From the NCBI RefSeq assembly GCF_037200945.1, contig NZ_JBBCGP010000001.1, positions 2,416,501-2,480,500 on the forward strand: a stretch of 64,000 nucleotides of DNA. Direction: 5' to 3'. The position numbers and the translations under genes were made by a program. A model generated the notes under the pieces. The model was not told the origin of the DNA, searched no databases, and saw only the letters and a list, made by a program, of their open reading frames with translations. Below, piece after piece: positions 1 through 7,797 of this stretch; position 1 is the first letter of the stretch, and every line of letters starts with the position of its first letter. This DNA is from Methylovirgula sp. (GTDB lineage Bacteria; Pseudomonadota; Alphaproteobacteria; Rhizobiales; Beijerinckiaceae).

Positions 1-275
1 TTTCCAATGCGCTTGTACTCCGCGACATCGAATTTTCCACTCGCGAGCTTTTTCCAGAAATCGCGATAGGCCTGACTTTGCGAAAAAGCCGGATCGACGA
101 ACATGCTGTGATGGCGGGCTTGAATTTCCGCGAGAGTGTAGCCCAAGAGATCGCAGAAGTTTTGGTTGGCGGTGAGAACTTTTCCATCGGGGTCAAATTC
201 GATGATTGCCAGCGACCGGCTGAGAGCCTCAAGCACACCCTTGCGATCTGAAGTGTCGATTTCGAATCCGAGCAT
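1..275 (-). CDS. PAS-domain protein, probable methyl-accepting chemotaxis protein (N-terminal part only)
   Basis: The gene runs off the left edge, so only about 91 N-terminal residues are visible. The start is an ATG preceded by an AAGGA ribosome-binding site about 7 bases upstream. The protein begins MLGFEIDTSDRKG and continues through LAIIEFDPDG, NQNFCDLLGYT and HHSMFVDP, the usual pattern of a PAS sensor unit at the N-terminus of cytoplasmic or energy-sensing chemotaxis receptors. A receptor signalling domain would lie outside the window, so the chemotaxis role is inferred. A PAS-containing diguanylate cyclase or histidine kinase is a less likely alternative. Confidence 0.65.
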   Translation of the reverse strand, partial: MLGFEIDTSDRKGVLEALSRSLAIIEFDPDGKVLTANQNFCDLLGYTLAEIQARHHSMFVDPAFSQSQAYRDFWKKLASGKFDVAEYKRIG

Positions 276-508
276 CGTGTGTCCTTCGATATTCAGATGC
301 TCGAAAACCCTATAATTCGGTGGATTATAGAAATCGGCATCAAAATTCTTTTGGCGCTACGGTGTGAGGCGCTGAAGCCCTCACCACCAATCCAATTGTC
401 GTGAGAATAGGGTGAGTTATATTTAAACAAGGTTTACGGCCACGCCTCAGTTCAAAACTTTTCTCGTTCGCCGGTCGGATTCAAGCGGCAAACCCTTTAG
501 AGACGTCT
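276..508. other. Intergenic region upstream of the PAS/chemotaxis gene
   Basis: This is a comparatively AT-rich 233-base gap (for example ATTTAAACAAGG near 420). It must hold the promoter of the leftward gene. No gene, terminator or clear operator was recognised. Confidence 0.4.
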
Positions 509-799
509 TCAGCGGGCTTCCTCTTTGAGGCTTCCGGGATGTCGGCAAAGTGCCGTTACATCGATTGTCATAAATGGCCGGAGGGGGAGGGATTCCAGAA
601 TTTCATGCAGTTCCAGAGGCGTCTCGACGCTGAAGATGCTTATGTTCGCGCGTTGTCCAGCGACGCGCCAAAGGTGCAGCCATTTTCCCTGGCGCTGAAG
701 CTCGGCGGCGCGCTCGTGTTCGCGCCGGCCCAGTTCATCCAATCTGTCTTTATCGAAGTCCAGCGGGACCTTCACACTCATCGCCACATGAAACAGCAT
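509..799 (-). CDS. Muconolactone delta-isomerase-like protein
   Basis: This small protein of about 96 residues has the family pattern of muconolactone isomerase (CatC): an MLFHVAM start, then LQRQGKWLHLWRVAG, ELHEILESLPL and a C-terminal RHPGS. The ATG at 799 is preferred over the one at 811 because GGAG sits 6 bases upstream of it and because family members start with MLF. CatC isomerises muconolactone in the catechol branch of the beta-ketoadipate pathway. Here no catA, catB or pca genes are adjacent, so the substrate may differ. It lies 42 bases behind the DJ-1/PfpI gene on the same strand and is probably co-transcribed with it. Confidence 0.8.
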   Translation of the reverse strand: MLFHVAMSVKVPLDFDKDRLDELGRREHERAAELQRQGKWLHLWRVAGQRANISIFSVETPLELHEILESLPLRPFMTIDVTALCRHPGSLKEEAR

Positions 800-841
800 C
801 GAAATCTCCATCGTCCTGAGCGTTTTCGATCGGAAGCGCGT

Positions 842-1531
842 TTATTTCACTGCGACGGGGCTCACCCCTGTCATCGTATGAAGCAGCGTGAGGGCGTATT
901 CGGATGCTGATTGCTGATTCTGCCCGGTGACCAGCTTGCCATCCTTTACGACATAGGGATCGTTGGCGCCGACGCGCGAATATATCGATCCGACGTCTTC
1001 GAGGACGGTCTGCGGATAATGCGGGATAAGAAAGCCGCTGCCGAAAATACGCTGCAAATCAAGATCGCCTTCGAGCGTGTATCCAGTCGTCCGCCGGCCG
1101 CGGATGCGCGCTGGGATGTTGCCGAGCGCAATCGCACCGTGGCAAATGGCGCCGACAACTTTGTCCTTGCTCCAAAAGTGCTCAAGAACCGCCGCCACAT
1201 CTTCGTTCGGGTAGAGATCGAACGTCGCACCACGGCCGCCGGCCACGTGAACGGCATCATAGGCATCGAGATCGACATCTTTTAGTTTCAAGGTTTCATC
1301 GAGCTTGGCGACGAGTGTCTTGTCCGACAGAAAACCTTTACTGACGAGGTCTTCCGACTCCATGGAGTGCTCGAAATAGGGGTCGCTGTAGGGATCATAA
1401 ACAACTTTGCCGCCAGCGGGACTCGCAAAGTCGACTTCGACGCCGCGCTCCGTCAGATGCCAATAAGGATGGGTGACCTCCGACAGCCAGAAAGCAGTGT
1501 CAGAGCTGGAAATGATAAACAGAACTTTCAT
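842..1531 (-). CDS. DJ-1/PfpI family protein (type 1 glutamine amidotransferase-like)
   Basis: This 229-residue protein matches the Hsp31-like branch of the DJ-1/PfpI superfamily. It opens with a MKVLFIISSS strand, has VHVAGGRGATFD in the middle, and carries the nucleophile-elbow motif GAICHGA with Cys130 followed by His131. Family members act as glyoxalase III, protein or small-molecule deglycases, or chaperones; the sequence alone does not decide which. The ATG at 1531 is clear. It leads a probable two-gene leftward operon with the muconolactone-isomerase-like gene, divergent from the two-component genes on the right. Confidence 0.88.
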   Translation of the reverse strand: MKVLFIISSSDTAFWLSEVTHPYWHLTERGVEVDFASPAGGKVVYDPYSDPYFEHSMESEDLVSKGFLSDKTLVAKLDETLKLKDVDLDAYDAVHVAGGRGATFDLYPNEDVAAVLEHFWSKDKVVGAICHGAIALGNIPARIRGRRTTGYTLEGDLDLQRIFGSGFLIPHYPQTVLEDVGSIYSRVGANDPYVVKDGKLVTGQNQQSASEYALTLLHTMTGVSPVAVK

Positions 1532-1651
1532 GGTGGGCTCCCGTTTTCCGTTCCGCGCGATGCTTGAATGTCATGCTCCGGCGGCTGAACTTGCGAGAAG
1601 CTAGCCAGCGGAAAGAGCGCCCGCCATTAGATCAGAGGCTGGAAAGCGCTA

Positions 1652-1673
1652 TACCTTTGGGTGGGGAAGCCGG
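1652..1673 (+). promoter_or_regulatory. Candidate operator upstream of the FixJ-like regulator
   Basis: TACC lies 11 bases before the 11-mer GGGGAAGCCGG, which ends 143 bases before the regulator start. The same 11-mer, again preceded by TACC, occurs about 138 bases upstream of the SnoaL-like gene at 5322. The matched spacing suggests a common regulator site, possibly for the LuxR-type response regulator itself. This is pattern matching only. Confidence 0.25.
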
Positions 1674-1815
1674 AGCGGCGGCACTATACGAAGGTATGGG
1701 GCGAACAAACCGGTGTTCAATTGTTCCTTCGCTGGGCTGGTTCTTCTTATCGTGGTGCAGTGCTGAGAGGTGCATTGCGCCGCCGCCATATGCACGCCGG
1801 AACGGGGAAACGAGG

Positions 1816-2508
1816 ATGCTGCAGCGATCTAACCTTGTTGCCGCCGAAGATCGCGGTCGATATGTTCCAGGTATGGCGCAACCGGGATTGGTTCATATCA
1901 TCGACGACGATGACGGGGTACGGGCTGCTCTGGCAAGCCTTATCCGCTCTGTCGGCAACGATGCGCGGCTCTACAGTTCCGCGGCGGAATTCCTCACCAG
2001 CGCGCTTCCCCCGGTGCCTTCGTGCTTATTGCTCGATGTACGTTTGCCAGAAATTAATGGTCTCGATTTTCAGGATTCGCTGCGCAGGCGGGGTATCTTC
2101 CTGCCCGTTATTCTGATGACGGGCTATGGCGATATCCAGATGTCGGTACGGGGAATGAAGGCTGGCGCCGTCGATTTCCTGACCAAGCCCGTCCGCCACC
2201 AGGATCTTCTCGATGCCATTTCCACCGCGCTCGCACGAGACCGGGATTGGCAGCGGGACAACGCGGAGGTCTCGGCGATACGTGACCGCCATTCCCTGCT
2301 GACACGGCGCGAACTGGAGGTCTTCACGCTGGTCACGGCGGGGAAGATGAACAAGCAGGTCGCGGGCGATCTCAACCTCAGCGAGATAACCGTGAAGATT
2401 CACCGCGGCTCCGTCATGCGAAAGATGGGCGCCCGAACCCTCGCCGATCTCGTGAAGATGGCGGAATTGCTGAGAATGGCCGGCTCGACTACAAACGACC
2501 ACCATTGA
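1816..2508 (+). CDS. FixJ/NarL-type two-component response regulator
   Basis: The protein has a receiver domain followed by a LuxR/GerE helix-turn-helix. The acidic pair is in HIIDDDDGV, the phosphoacceptor Asp is in CLLLDVRLPEINGLDF, the Thr is in ILMTGYGD and the conserved Lys is in DFLTKPV. The C-terminus LTRRELEVFTLVTAGKMNKQ through VKIHRGSVMRKM is the DNA-binding part. The frame is open back to 1564, but the receiver homology only begins at about 1876. I chose ATG 1816 because GGGGAA lies 8 bases before it; ATG 1873 is an alternative. The gene is followed by a lone receiver gene and a multi-PAS kinase, so it is the likely output of that kinase. Confidence 0.88.
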   Translation: MLQRSNLVAAEDRGRYVPGMAQPGLVHIIDDDDGVRAALASLIRSVGNDARLYSSAAEFLTSALPPVPSCLLLDVRLPEINGLDFQDSLRRRGIFLPVILMTGYGDIQMSVRGMKAGAVDFLTKPVRHQDLLDAISTALARDRDWQRDNAEVSAIRDRHSLLTRRELEVFTLVTAGKMNKQVAGDLNLSEITVKIHRGSVMRKMGARTLADLVKMAELLRMAGSTTNDHH

Positions 2509-2626
2509 TGACCGACAAGAGGATAGAACGTTGCCTCCGTAGCACCAATGTATGGTTTGACTGGAACAGCGGCGGTGCGATGGTGCGCTCGGGGACTTGC
2601 GGATTCCCCGGCAAAAGGCGACCATC

Positions 2627-2992
2627 GTGAGCAACACGATTATATCGATCATAGATGATGATATGGCGACACGATCGGCGCTCACTGCTCTTATGCGCGC
2701 GAAGGGATTTGACGCCAGAGCCTATGAATCTGCCGAGGATTTTTTGCGGGCGGGGGCACAAGATAATTGTCAATGTGTCATTACCGACATTCAAATGCCG
2801 GGCATGAGCGGGATCGATTTGAAGCAGCGCCTCAACGATGGGAACTGCGGCGTTCCCGTGATCATGATCACGGCGCGTGTTGAAGATCGCTTGCAGGAGC
2901 TCGCGCGGGCCGCCGGCGCCTTCTGCTTGCTTCGTAAGCCTTTCAAAGCGGAAGCGCTTATCAAATGTATAGAACGGGCGCTTGCGCCCTGA
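2627..2992 (+). CDS. Single-domain response regulator (receiver only)
   Basis: This protein of about 121 residues consists only of a receiver: ISIIDDDMATRSALTALM, phosphoacceptor Asp in CVITDIQMPGMSGIDL, Thr in VIMITAR and Lys in LLRKPFKAEAL. There is no output domain. The GTG start at 2627 is preferred to the TTG at 2597 because AAAGG is placed about 8 bases upstream and the first beta strand follows directly. It sits between the FixJ-like regulator and the kinase on the same strand. It probably acts as a phosphate shuttle or sink, or as an antagonist in a branched phosphorelay. Confidence 0.85.
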   Translation: MSNTIISIIDDDMATRSALTALMRAKGFDARAYESAEDFLRAGAQDNCQCVITDIQMPGMSGIDLKQRLNDGNCGVPVIMITARVEDRLQELARAAGAFCLLRKPFKAEALIKCIERALAP

Positions 2993-3021
2993 CATTGGCG
3001 TTTGTGTGGAGTTTCTTTTAG

Positions 3022-5136
3022 GTGTCCACGCCGGATTCTAAAGCACCATTGGGCGACAACGCGCAGCCAGCGGCGACAGAGCCGGATATTGACGCCCTCG
3101 ATTTGGTCGAGGAAAGCGTTGCTGTCTTCGGACTGGATCTTCGTATCACGGCGTGGAACGCCGGTGCAGAGCGTCTTTACGGATGGACGCGCGAAGAAGT
3201 CATCGGTGGCGATATTCAGTCATTCGTCAAATGCTCGCCCTCGGAGCCGTTGACGAAAATTCTCTCTGACGTCCGCGAGAAGGGCATCTGGCGGGGCGAG
3301 TTTCTGCGGCGAACCAAAAATGGCGGCTTCATTTCCGTGAGCACGAAATGGTCGCTTCGGCGGGACGGCAGCGGCGCCATGCTCGACATTGTCGAGACGA
3401 GCCGCGACGTGACCGAGCTGAGACGGACGGAGGAATCGCTCGACCGGGTCCAATATCAATATCAGAATCTTTTTCAGGCCTCAGTTGCCTGCTTTTGGGA
3501 ACTTGAGTTTTCGGACGTCCGAGCCATGGTCCGCGACTTAATGGCGTCGGGCGTTGAAGATCTACGACAATATTTCCTGACTCATCCGGATTTCGTCAGG
3601 CAGATGATACGGGCAACACGCATCGTCGATGTGAACGACCAATGCGTCGCCACTTTCGGCAACGGTGATCGCTCTGACTTGCTGGAGGGCCTCGACCCGT
3701 TTTGGCCGGATGAAAGCCTGGACGTTTTCGCCGGCAGCGTCGTCGCCGCTTTCGAGGGAAGCGCGCATTATTCTGCGGAAGTCGCGTTCCGGACGCTCGA
3801 TGGACGCCGGCTCGAGACGATATTCACCGTGTCTTATCCGCGCCGATTATCGTCTTCAGCGCGCCTGCTCGTCGGCATTCTTGATCTGACTGATGCGAAA
3901 AGAGCAAAGGCTGAGAGCGAGGCGACAGAGCGGCGGCATCAGAACTTTTTCCATTTCCTGCCCGTGCCATTGCTGAGGCTCGACGGAAGTAAAGCCGTCG
4001 AAATCGTCAACCGCTTCAAAAAGCAAGGGATCGGCGACTTTCGCCAACATCTGAAAGATCATCCGGACGTTCTGATTGACATTATGGAAGGTCAACAGAT
4101 CGTGGAGGTCAATCAGCGCGCCGTCGAAGTGTTGCGCGGGCGCTCGGTCGAGGAATTCCAAGGGTCGATCAAACGCTATTGGATGGAGTCACTCGATGCG
4201 TACCGGGAAGTTGTCTTCGCGCGCTACGAGGGCAAGAGGGGCTACGAGGCGCTACTCAAACTCGTCGCACACGACGGCACTCTTCTCGATGTTTTGTTCT
4301 TCGCCGCGTTCGCACCCGTCACAGGCGCGGAAAACGTGAGCCTTGTCGGGTTGATCGATGTTACAGACCGTGTCAAAGCGCAAGAAATGCTTGCGCATGT
4401 CCAAGCCGAGATGGCGCATGCTGCGCGCGTTTCCGTACTTGGAGAGCTGACGGCATCGATCGCGCACGAGGTCAATCAGCCACTCACGGCTATTGCGACG
4501 AATACAGAAGCCAGCCTGCTCTGGCTCGGCCATTCGCCACCCAATCTTGATGAAATCCGCGATCTTTCAAACCGGACCGCCGCGGAAGTGCAACGCGCTG
4601 CCGACATCATCAATCGCATTCGCTCAATGGCGTTGCGGGCAAGCCCGCAATATAAGTCTGTTAATGTCAACCACATCGTCGAGGAGGCGATGTTGTTTCT
4701 GCGTCACGAACTCCAGCGCAATGAGGTTGTGAGTTCGCTTAGGCTCGGCGATGACCTGCCCAGCCTGCGCGGTGATCCAGTGCAGCTTCAGCAGGTGATC
4801 GTCAATCTGGCCGTCAACGCTATGCAGGCGATGGTTCAAAGTGAACGCCGTCCGCGCGAGATTCTGGTTACGACGAGTGTCGCGGAAGATGATTATGTGA
4901 GACTCGATGTCGCCGATAACGGTGTGGGCATTTCCGAGAATATTTTTGCACGGCTTTTCGAAAGTTTTTTTACAACGAAAGCAAATGGAATGGGCATCGG
5001 TCTGCCGATTTGCCGCTCGATTATTGAAGCGCATGGCGGTGAGATTCGCGCCGCAAACAAAGCCGGTAATGCGGGCGCGTGCTTCACCGTGTTGTTGCCG
5101 TCGCGTGAGCCCGGCGCGGTACTGCGGTCAGCATAA
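3022..5136 (+). CDS. Multi-PAS sensor histidine kinase
   Basis: The 704-residue protein has no obvious membrane segment and so is probably cytosolic. A PAS domain lies at about residues 30-135. Two further, mutually similar sensor units lie at about 150-290 and 300-450, each with an RQxxxxHPD stretch followed by a VDVN or VEVN core. A HisKA domain carries the phosphorylated His482 in SIAHEVNQPLTAI. The ATPase domain has an N box in VNLAVNAMQAM and a G box in DNGVGI, then FFTTK and GMGIGLPICRSI. This is the FixL/DctB style of kinase. The GTG start at 3022 has GGAG about 10 bases upstream. It ends a same-strand cluster with two response regulators. No haem-binding PAS residues were confirmed, so the signal is unknown. 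Confidence 0.9.
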   Translation: MSTPDSKAPLGDNAQPAATEPDIDALDLVEESVAVFGLDLRITAWNAGAERLYGWTREEVIGGDIQSFVKCSPSEPLTKILSDVREKGIWRGEFLRRTKNGGFISVSTKWSLRRDGSGAMLDIVETSRDVTELRRTEESLDRVQYQYQNLFQASVACFWELEFSDVRAMVRDLMASGVEDLRQYFLTHPDFVRQMIRATRIVDVNDQCVATFGNGDRSDLLEGLDPFWPDESLDVFAGSVVAAFEGSAHYSAEVAFRTLDGRRLETIFTVSYPRRLSSSARLLVGILDLTDAKRAKAESEATERRHQNFFHFLPVPLLRLDGSKAVEIVNRFKKQGIGDFRQHLKDHPDVLIDIMEGQQIVEVNQRAVEVLRGRSVEEFQGSIKRYWMESLDAYREVVFARYEGKRGYEALLKLVAHDGTLLDVLFFAAFAPVTGAENVSLVGLIDVTDRVKAQEMLAHVQAEMAHAARVSVLGELTASIAHEVNQPLTAIATNTEASLLWLGHSPPNLDEIRDLSNRTAAEVQRAADIINRIRSMALRASPQYKSVNVNHIVEEAMLFLRHELQRNEVVSSLRLGDDLPSLRGDPVQLQQVIVNLAVNAMQAMVQSERRPREILVTTSVAEDDYVRLDVADNGVGISENIFARLFESFFTTKANGMGIGLPICRSIIEAHGGEIRAANKAGNAGACFTVLLPSREPGAVLRSA

Positions 5137-5141
5137 AATCA

Positions 5142-5184
5142 TACTTAGGTATCGGAGGGTTTCTACCCATTGCGGGGAAGCCGG
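5142..5184 (+). promoter_or_regulatory. Candidate operator region ahead of the SnoaL-like operon
   Basis: It contains TACTTAGGTA (5142-5151; 8 of 10 bases match its own reverse complement), the kind of inverted half-site that NarL/LuxR-type regulators often use. It also has TACC followed by GGGGAAGCCGG (5174-5184), shared with the region upstream of the response regulator gene. It lies about 140 bases before the SnoaL-like start. This suggests, but does not show, control by the adjacent two-component system. Confidence 0.3.
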
Positions 5185-5321
5185 CTCGCGGGCACATCGC
5201 CGCGCGAAAATGATCATCCTGACGTATGAGTACGCTTAGACAGCCATCTGATAGTCGCGCCGCGCCTGTCATGACACGCTCTTACCAATGCCAAACGGCA
5301 GCATTGGACGGAGACAGAGTC

Positions 5322-5744
5322 ATGAAAACCGCAAAAGAGCTCATGCTGGCTTATCTGGCCGGAAACGCCGAACAATCAGGCGCACTCTTCGCAGAGCAGG
5401 GAACTTTGGAACTGCCCTATCTCGCCTCGATAGGCGTACCGCCCGTCAACAAAGGGCCCGAGGAAACTACGAAGTTCCTGACCTTCCTACACGGCACGCT
5501 CTATCCGGATTTCAAGTTCGAGAACATCAAGGTTCATCTCGAAACGCCCGATCAAGTCTTCGCAGAATATTTCATCAATCACGCATCGGGCATCAACGGC
5601 AAACAGGTGCACCAGCAGTTTTTTGGTCATCTCGAGGCGGAGAACGGCAAGATCAAGCGCTTACGCGAGGCGATCGACGTCGTCCTCGCAGCCGAGGCGA
5701 TCTATCCGAACGGGCTTGCCGACATCGTCGCCAAGAAAGCCTGA
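5322..5744 (+). CDS. SnoaL/NTF2-like family protein
   Basis: This protein of about 140 residues has the NTF2-like pattern: an N-terminal helix (MKTAKELMLAYLAGNAEQSG), GTLELPYLASIGVPP, then a KGPEETTKFL turn, beta strands with VFAEYFINH, and INGKQVHQQFFGHLEAENGKI. Proteins of this fold serve as small-molecule isomerases, hydrolases or binding proteins, and the substrate cannot be read here. The ATG at 5322 is favoured by a GGAG placed 8-9 bases before it; the frame is open back to 5226. It heads a same-strand group with the HbpS-like and SDR genes, directly downstream of the kinase. Confidence 0.75.
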   Translation: MKTAKELMLAYLAGNAEQSGALFAEQGTLELPYLASIGVPPVNKGPEETTKFLTFLHGTLYPDFKFENIKVHLETPDQVFAEYFINHASGINGKQVHQQFFGHLEAENGKIKRLREAIDVVLAAEAIYPNGLADIVAKKA

Positions 5745-5782
5745 CACTCATCTCTTATCGGAAAACGCGAGGAGGGATCGCA

Positions 5783-6187
5783 ATGTCGGTTTCCCTGGAT
5801 CAGGCAGAGGCAATCGTAAAGACGGCAAGAGCGAAAGCAGTCGAGATCGGCGTTGCGGCGACCGTTCTTGTGCTGGATGAGGCCGGCCACCTTAAAGCTT
5901 TTGCGCGCATGGAGCACGCTTGGCTCGGCTCGATTGACGTTGCGATGAAGAAGGCGCGGACAAGCGTTCTTTTTCAGATGGAAACGCAGCAGGTCTGGGA
6001 GGTGTGCAAGCCCGGCGCGCAGGCGCAGGGTCTTGAGCTGACCAATGATGGCCTCGTGACTTTTGCTGGCGGCATTCCGCTGAAGACAAGCAGCGGTCAA
6101 TTGATTGGGGCCATCGGGGTCTCGGGCGGACAGGTGGCGCAGGATTTTGAGATAGCGCGCGCCGGACTGTCGGCACTCAGCGCGTAA
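5783..6187 (+). CDS. HbpS/GlcG-type haem-binding-like protein
   Basis: The 134-residue protein fits the GlcG/HbpS fold: SLDQAEAIVKTARAKA, TVLVLDEAGHLKAFARM, AMKKARTSVLF, LVTFAGGIPLK and GAIGVSGG near the end. HbpS of Streptomyces binds haem and modulates the SenS/SenR two-component system, while other members sit in glycolate or propanediol operons. Here there is no signal peptide. The start is an ATG with a strong GAGGAGG ribosome-binding site. It lies 38 bases after the SnoaL-like gene and is followed by an SDR, so it is likely part of one transcript. Confidence 0.8.
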   Translation: MSVSLDQAEAIVKTARAKAVEIGVAATVLVLDEAGHLKAFARMEHAWLGSIDVAMKKARTSVLFQMETQQVWEVCKPGAQAQGLELTNDGLVTFAGGIPLKTSSGQLIGAIGVSGGQVAQDFEIARAGLSALSA

Positions 6188-6215
6188 ATCTTATTTGCGA
6201 ATCGTGGAGCGGAAG

Positions 6216-7019
6216 ATGACGAGGAAAATCTTGATTACGGGTGCCGGCTCTGGTTTCGGCGAGGGTGCCGCGATCGGCTTGGCGCGTTTAGGACACGAGG
6301 TGATCGCGGCGGCGCATTTGTGGCCGCAGGTTACCGCCTTACGCCTCAAGGCCAAAGAGTTGGGATTGCCATCGTTGCGGATCGAAAAGCTGGATCTGCT
6401 CGACGCCTACGACGTGAAGCAAGCGGCGGGATGGGATTTCGATGTTCTCGTCAATAACGCGGGCATCGGCGAGGGCGGCCCGATTGCGGAAATTCCGTTG
6501 GATATTGTCTGCAGGAATTTCGAGATCAATGTCTTTGCACCATTGGGGTTGACGCAGCAGGTCGTGAAGAAATGGGTCGCGGCCGGCACGCGTGGGAAGA
6601 TCGTTTTTGTCTCGTCGATGGGCGGTCTGTTCAGTCCGCCGGGGTTTTCCGCCTATGCCGCGACGAAACATGCGCTCGAAGCTATAGCTGAGGCGATGTA
6701 TGGAGAACTGCAACCTTTCGGCATTCAGGTACAGACTATCAATCCCGGTGCCTTCCTGACCGGCTTCAACGAAGCGATGGCGGAGAACGCATTTCGCTGG
6801 CTCGACGACGATATCAATTTCACGAAGCGCGACGCGATGCGAAGGCTTGTCGCCGATCTCATCGGCGGCCCCGGTGGGCGTCTCGACCCCGAAGACATGA
6901 TCAATAAAATGATCGAGGTGATTCCCGCGGAGCAAGGTCATTTCCGCAACGTGTTCCCGACTGTGATCGAAGACGCGCTCAAAAAACACCAGGCCGAAAT
7001 GTTTGCCCGCAAGATTTGA
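6216..7019 (+). CDS. Short-chain dehydrogenase/reductase
   Basis: This is a classical SDR of about 267 residues. The nucleotide-binding motif is ITGAGSGFGEGAA, the NAG motif is in VLVNNAGIGEGGP, and the catalytic set is Ser in VFVSSMGG with YAATK (Tyr and Lys), followed by INPGAFLTGF. It should oxidise or reduce an alcohol or carbonyl using NAD(P)(H); the substrate is unknown. The ATG at 6216 is chosen because GTGGAGCGGA precedes it at good spacing; a TTG at 6195 is the alternative. It is 28 bases downstream of the HbpS-like gene, suggesting co-transcription. Confidence 0.88.
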   Translation: MTRKILITGAGSGFGEGAAIGLARLGHEVIAAAHLWPQVTALRLKAKELGLPSLRIEKLDLLDAYDVKQAAGWDFDVLVNNAGIGEGGPIAEIPLDIVCRNFEINVFAPLGLTQQVVKKWVAAGTRGKIVFVSSMGGLFSPPGFSAYAATKHALEAIAEAMYGELQPFGIQVQTINPGAFLTGFNEAMAENAFRWLDDDINFTKRDAMRRLVADLIGGPGGRLDPEDMINKMIEVIPAEQGHFRNVFPTVIEDALKKHQAEMFARKI

Positions 7020-7146
7020 AATCTTCCGCGTACGGCTTTCGCTTTGATGCCTCGAAGTAATTATACGACCGGATGATGGCGCTACCGCGGCGTTGTCCTT
7101 ATCCGTTGGCGATCCGCTTTTAAAAGGCGGTGAAGGGAAGTTGACA

Positions 7147-7671
7147 ATGCAGAGCTTGGCGCGAACTTTCATCGGGTCGTTGGGAGTGGTAGCGATATTC
7201 GCCACCACAGGTCCAAACGCCGCCGCCGACCCGCTAGACACAGAATCCTTCACGGAATTGCGGCAACTCTACAAACAGATCATCGACGCCGAGAATGCGC
7301 ACGACGTCAAGGCGGTCGCGCCATATGTCTGGGATTCGCCTTCGACACTTTTCGTCGCCAAAACGTCCGATCCATCTCAGGGCAATTGGGCGGGGTTCTG
7401 GGGCAAGGACGTGGTGCTGGCGCACTTTGGCGCCCTTTACAAAGGCACGTTTCATATGGCTCCCGATTATACGCGGGAGAGAATCGTCGGTCTCACCAAA
7501 GATGTCGCCGAGACCTATGTTCCGCTACAGATTTCGGTGTCCTACGCCGGCCAGAACCCCGCGCCGAAGCCGTTCCTCATGATCGTGGAATGGATCAAGA
7601 CCCTACAAGGCTGGCGGATGGCGACGGACATCGCTTTGCCGGTGCCGCCCGCGCCGCCGAAGCACCCTTGA
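7147..7671 (+). CDS. Exported NTF2/DUF4440-like protein
   Basis: The protein has about 174 residues with an N-terminal signal peptide (MQSLARTFIGSLGVVAIF, cut probably after PNAAA). The mature part resembles SnoaL/DUF4440 domains: ELRQLYKQIIDAENAHDVKA, WAGFWGKDVVLAHF, VAETYVPLQI and ILMIVEWIKTLQGWRM-like strands. A Pro-rich tail ends it. The ATG at 7147 follows GAAGGGAAG. No catalytic residues can be assigned, so the role in the periplasm is unknown. It stands between the SDR and the efflux operon with gaps of over 120 bases on each side and may be transcribed alone. Confidence 0.65.
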   Translation: MQSLARTFIGSLGVVAIFATTGPNAAADPLDTESFTELRQLYKQIIDAENAHDVKAVAPYVWDSPSTLFVAKTSDPSQGNWAGFWGKDVVLAHFGALYKGTFHMAPDYTRERIVGLTKDVAETYVPLQISVSYAGQNPAPKPFLMIVEWIKTLQGWRMATDIALPVPPAPPKHP

Positions 7672-7797
7672 CGCATAGCTGTTCTGAGATGTTTTCATGG
7701 GGGGACAGGTGCCTCAAAGTGCTTGATCCGGAGCTTGGGTTCGTGTTCCCATAGTTTGTGCAATGACACTGGAGTTTGCGCGGAGTCGCGTTGAAAA

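Noticed and set aside
1564..1815. N-terminal extension of the FixJ-like regulator
   Set aside because: The frame is open, but it precedes the receiver with no domain and contains the candidate operator; a start at 1816 or 1873 fits better.
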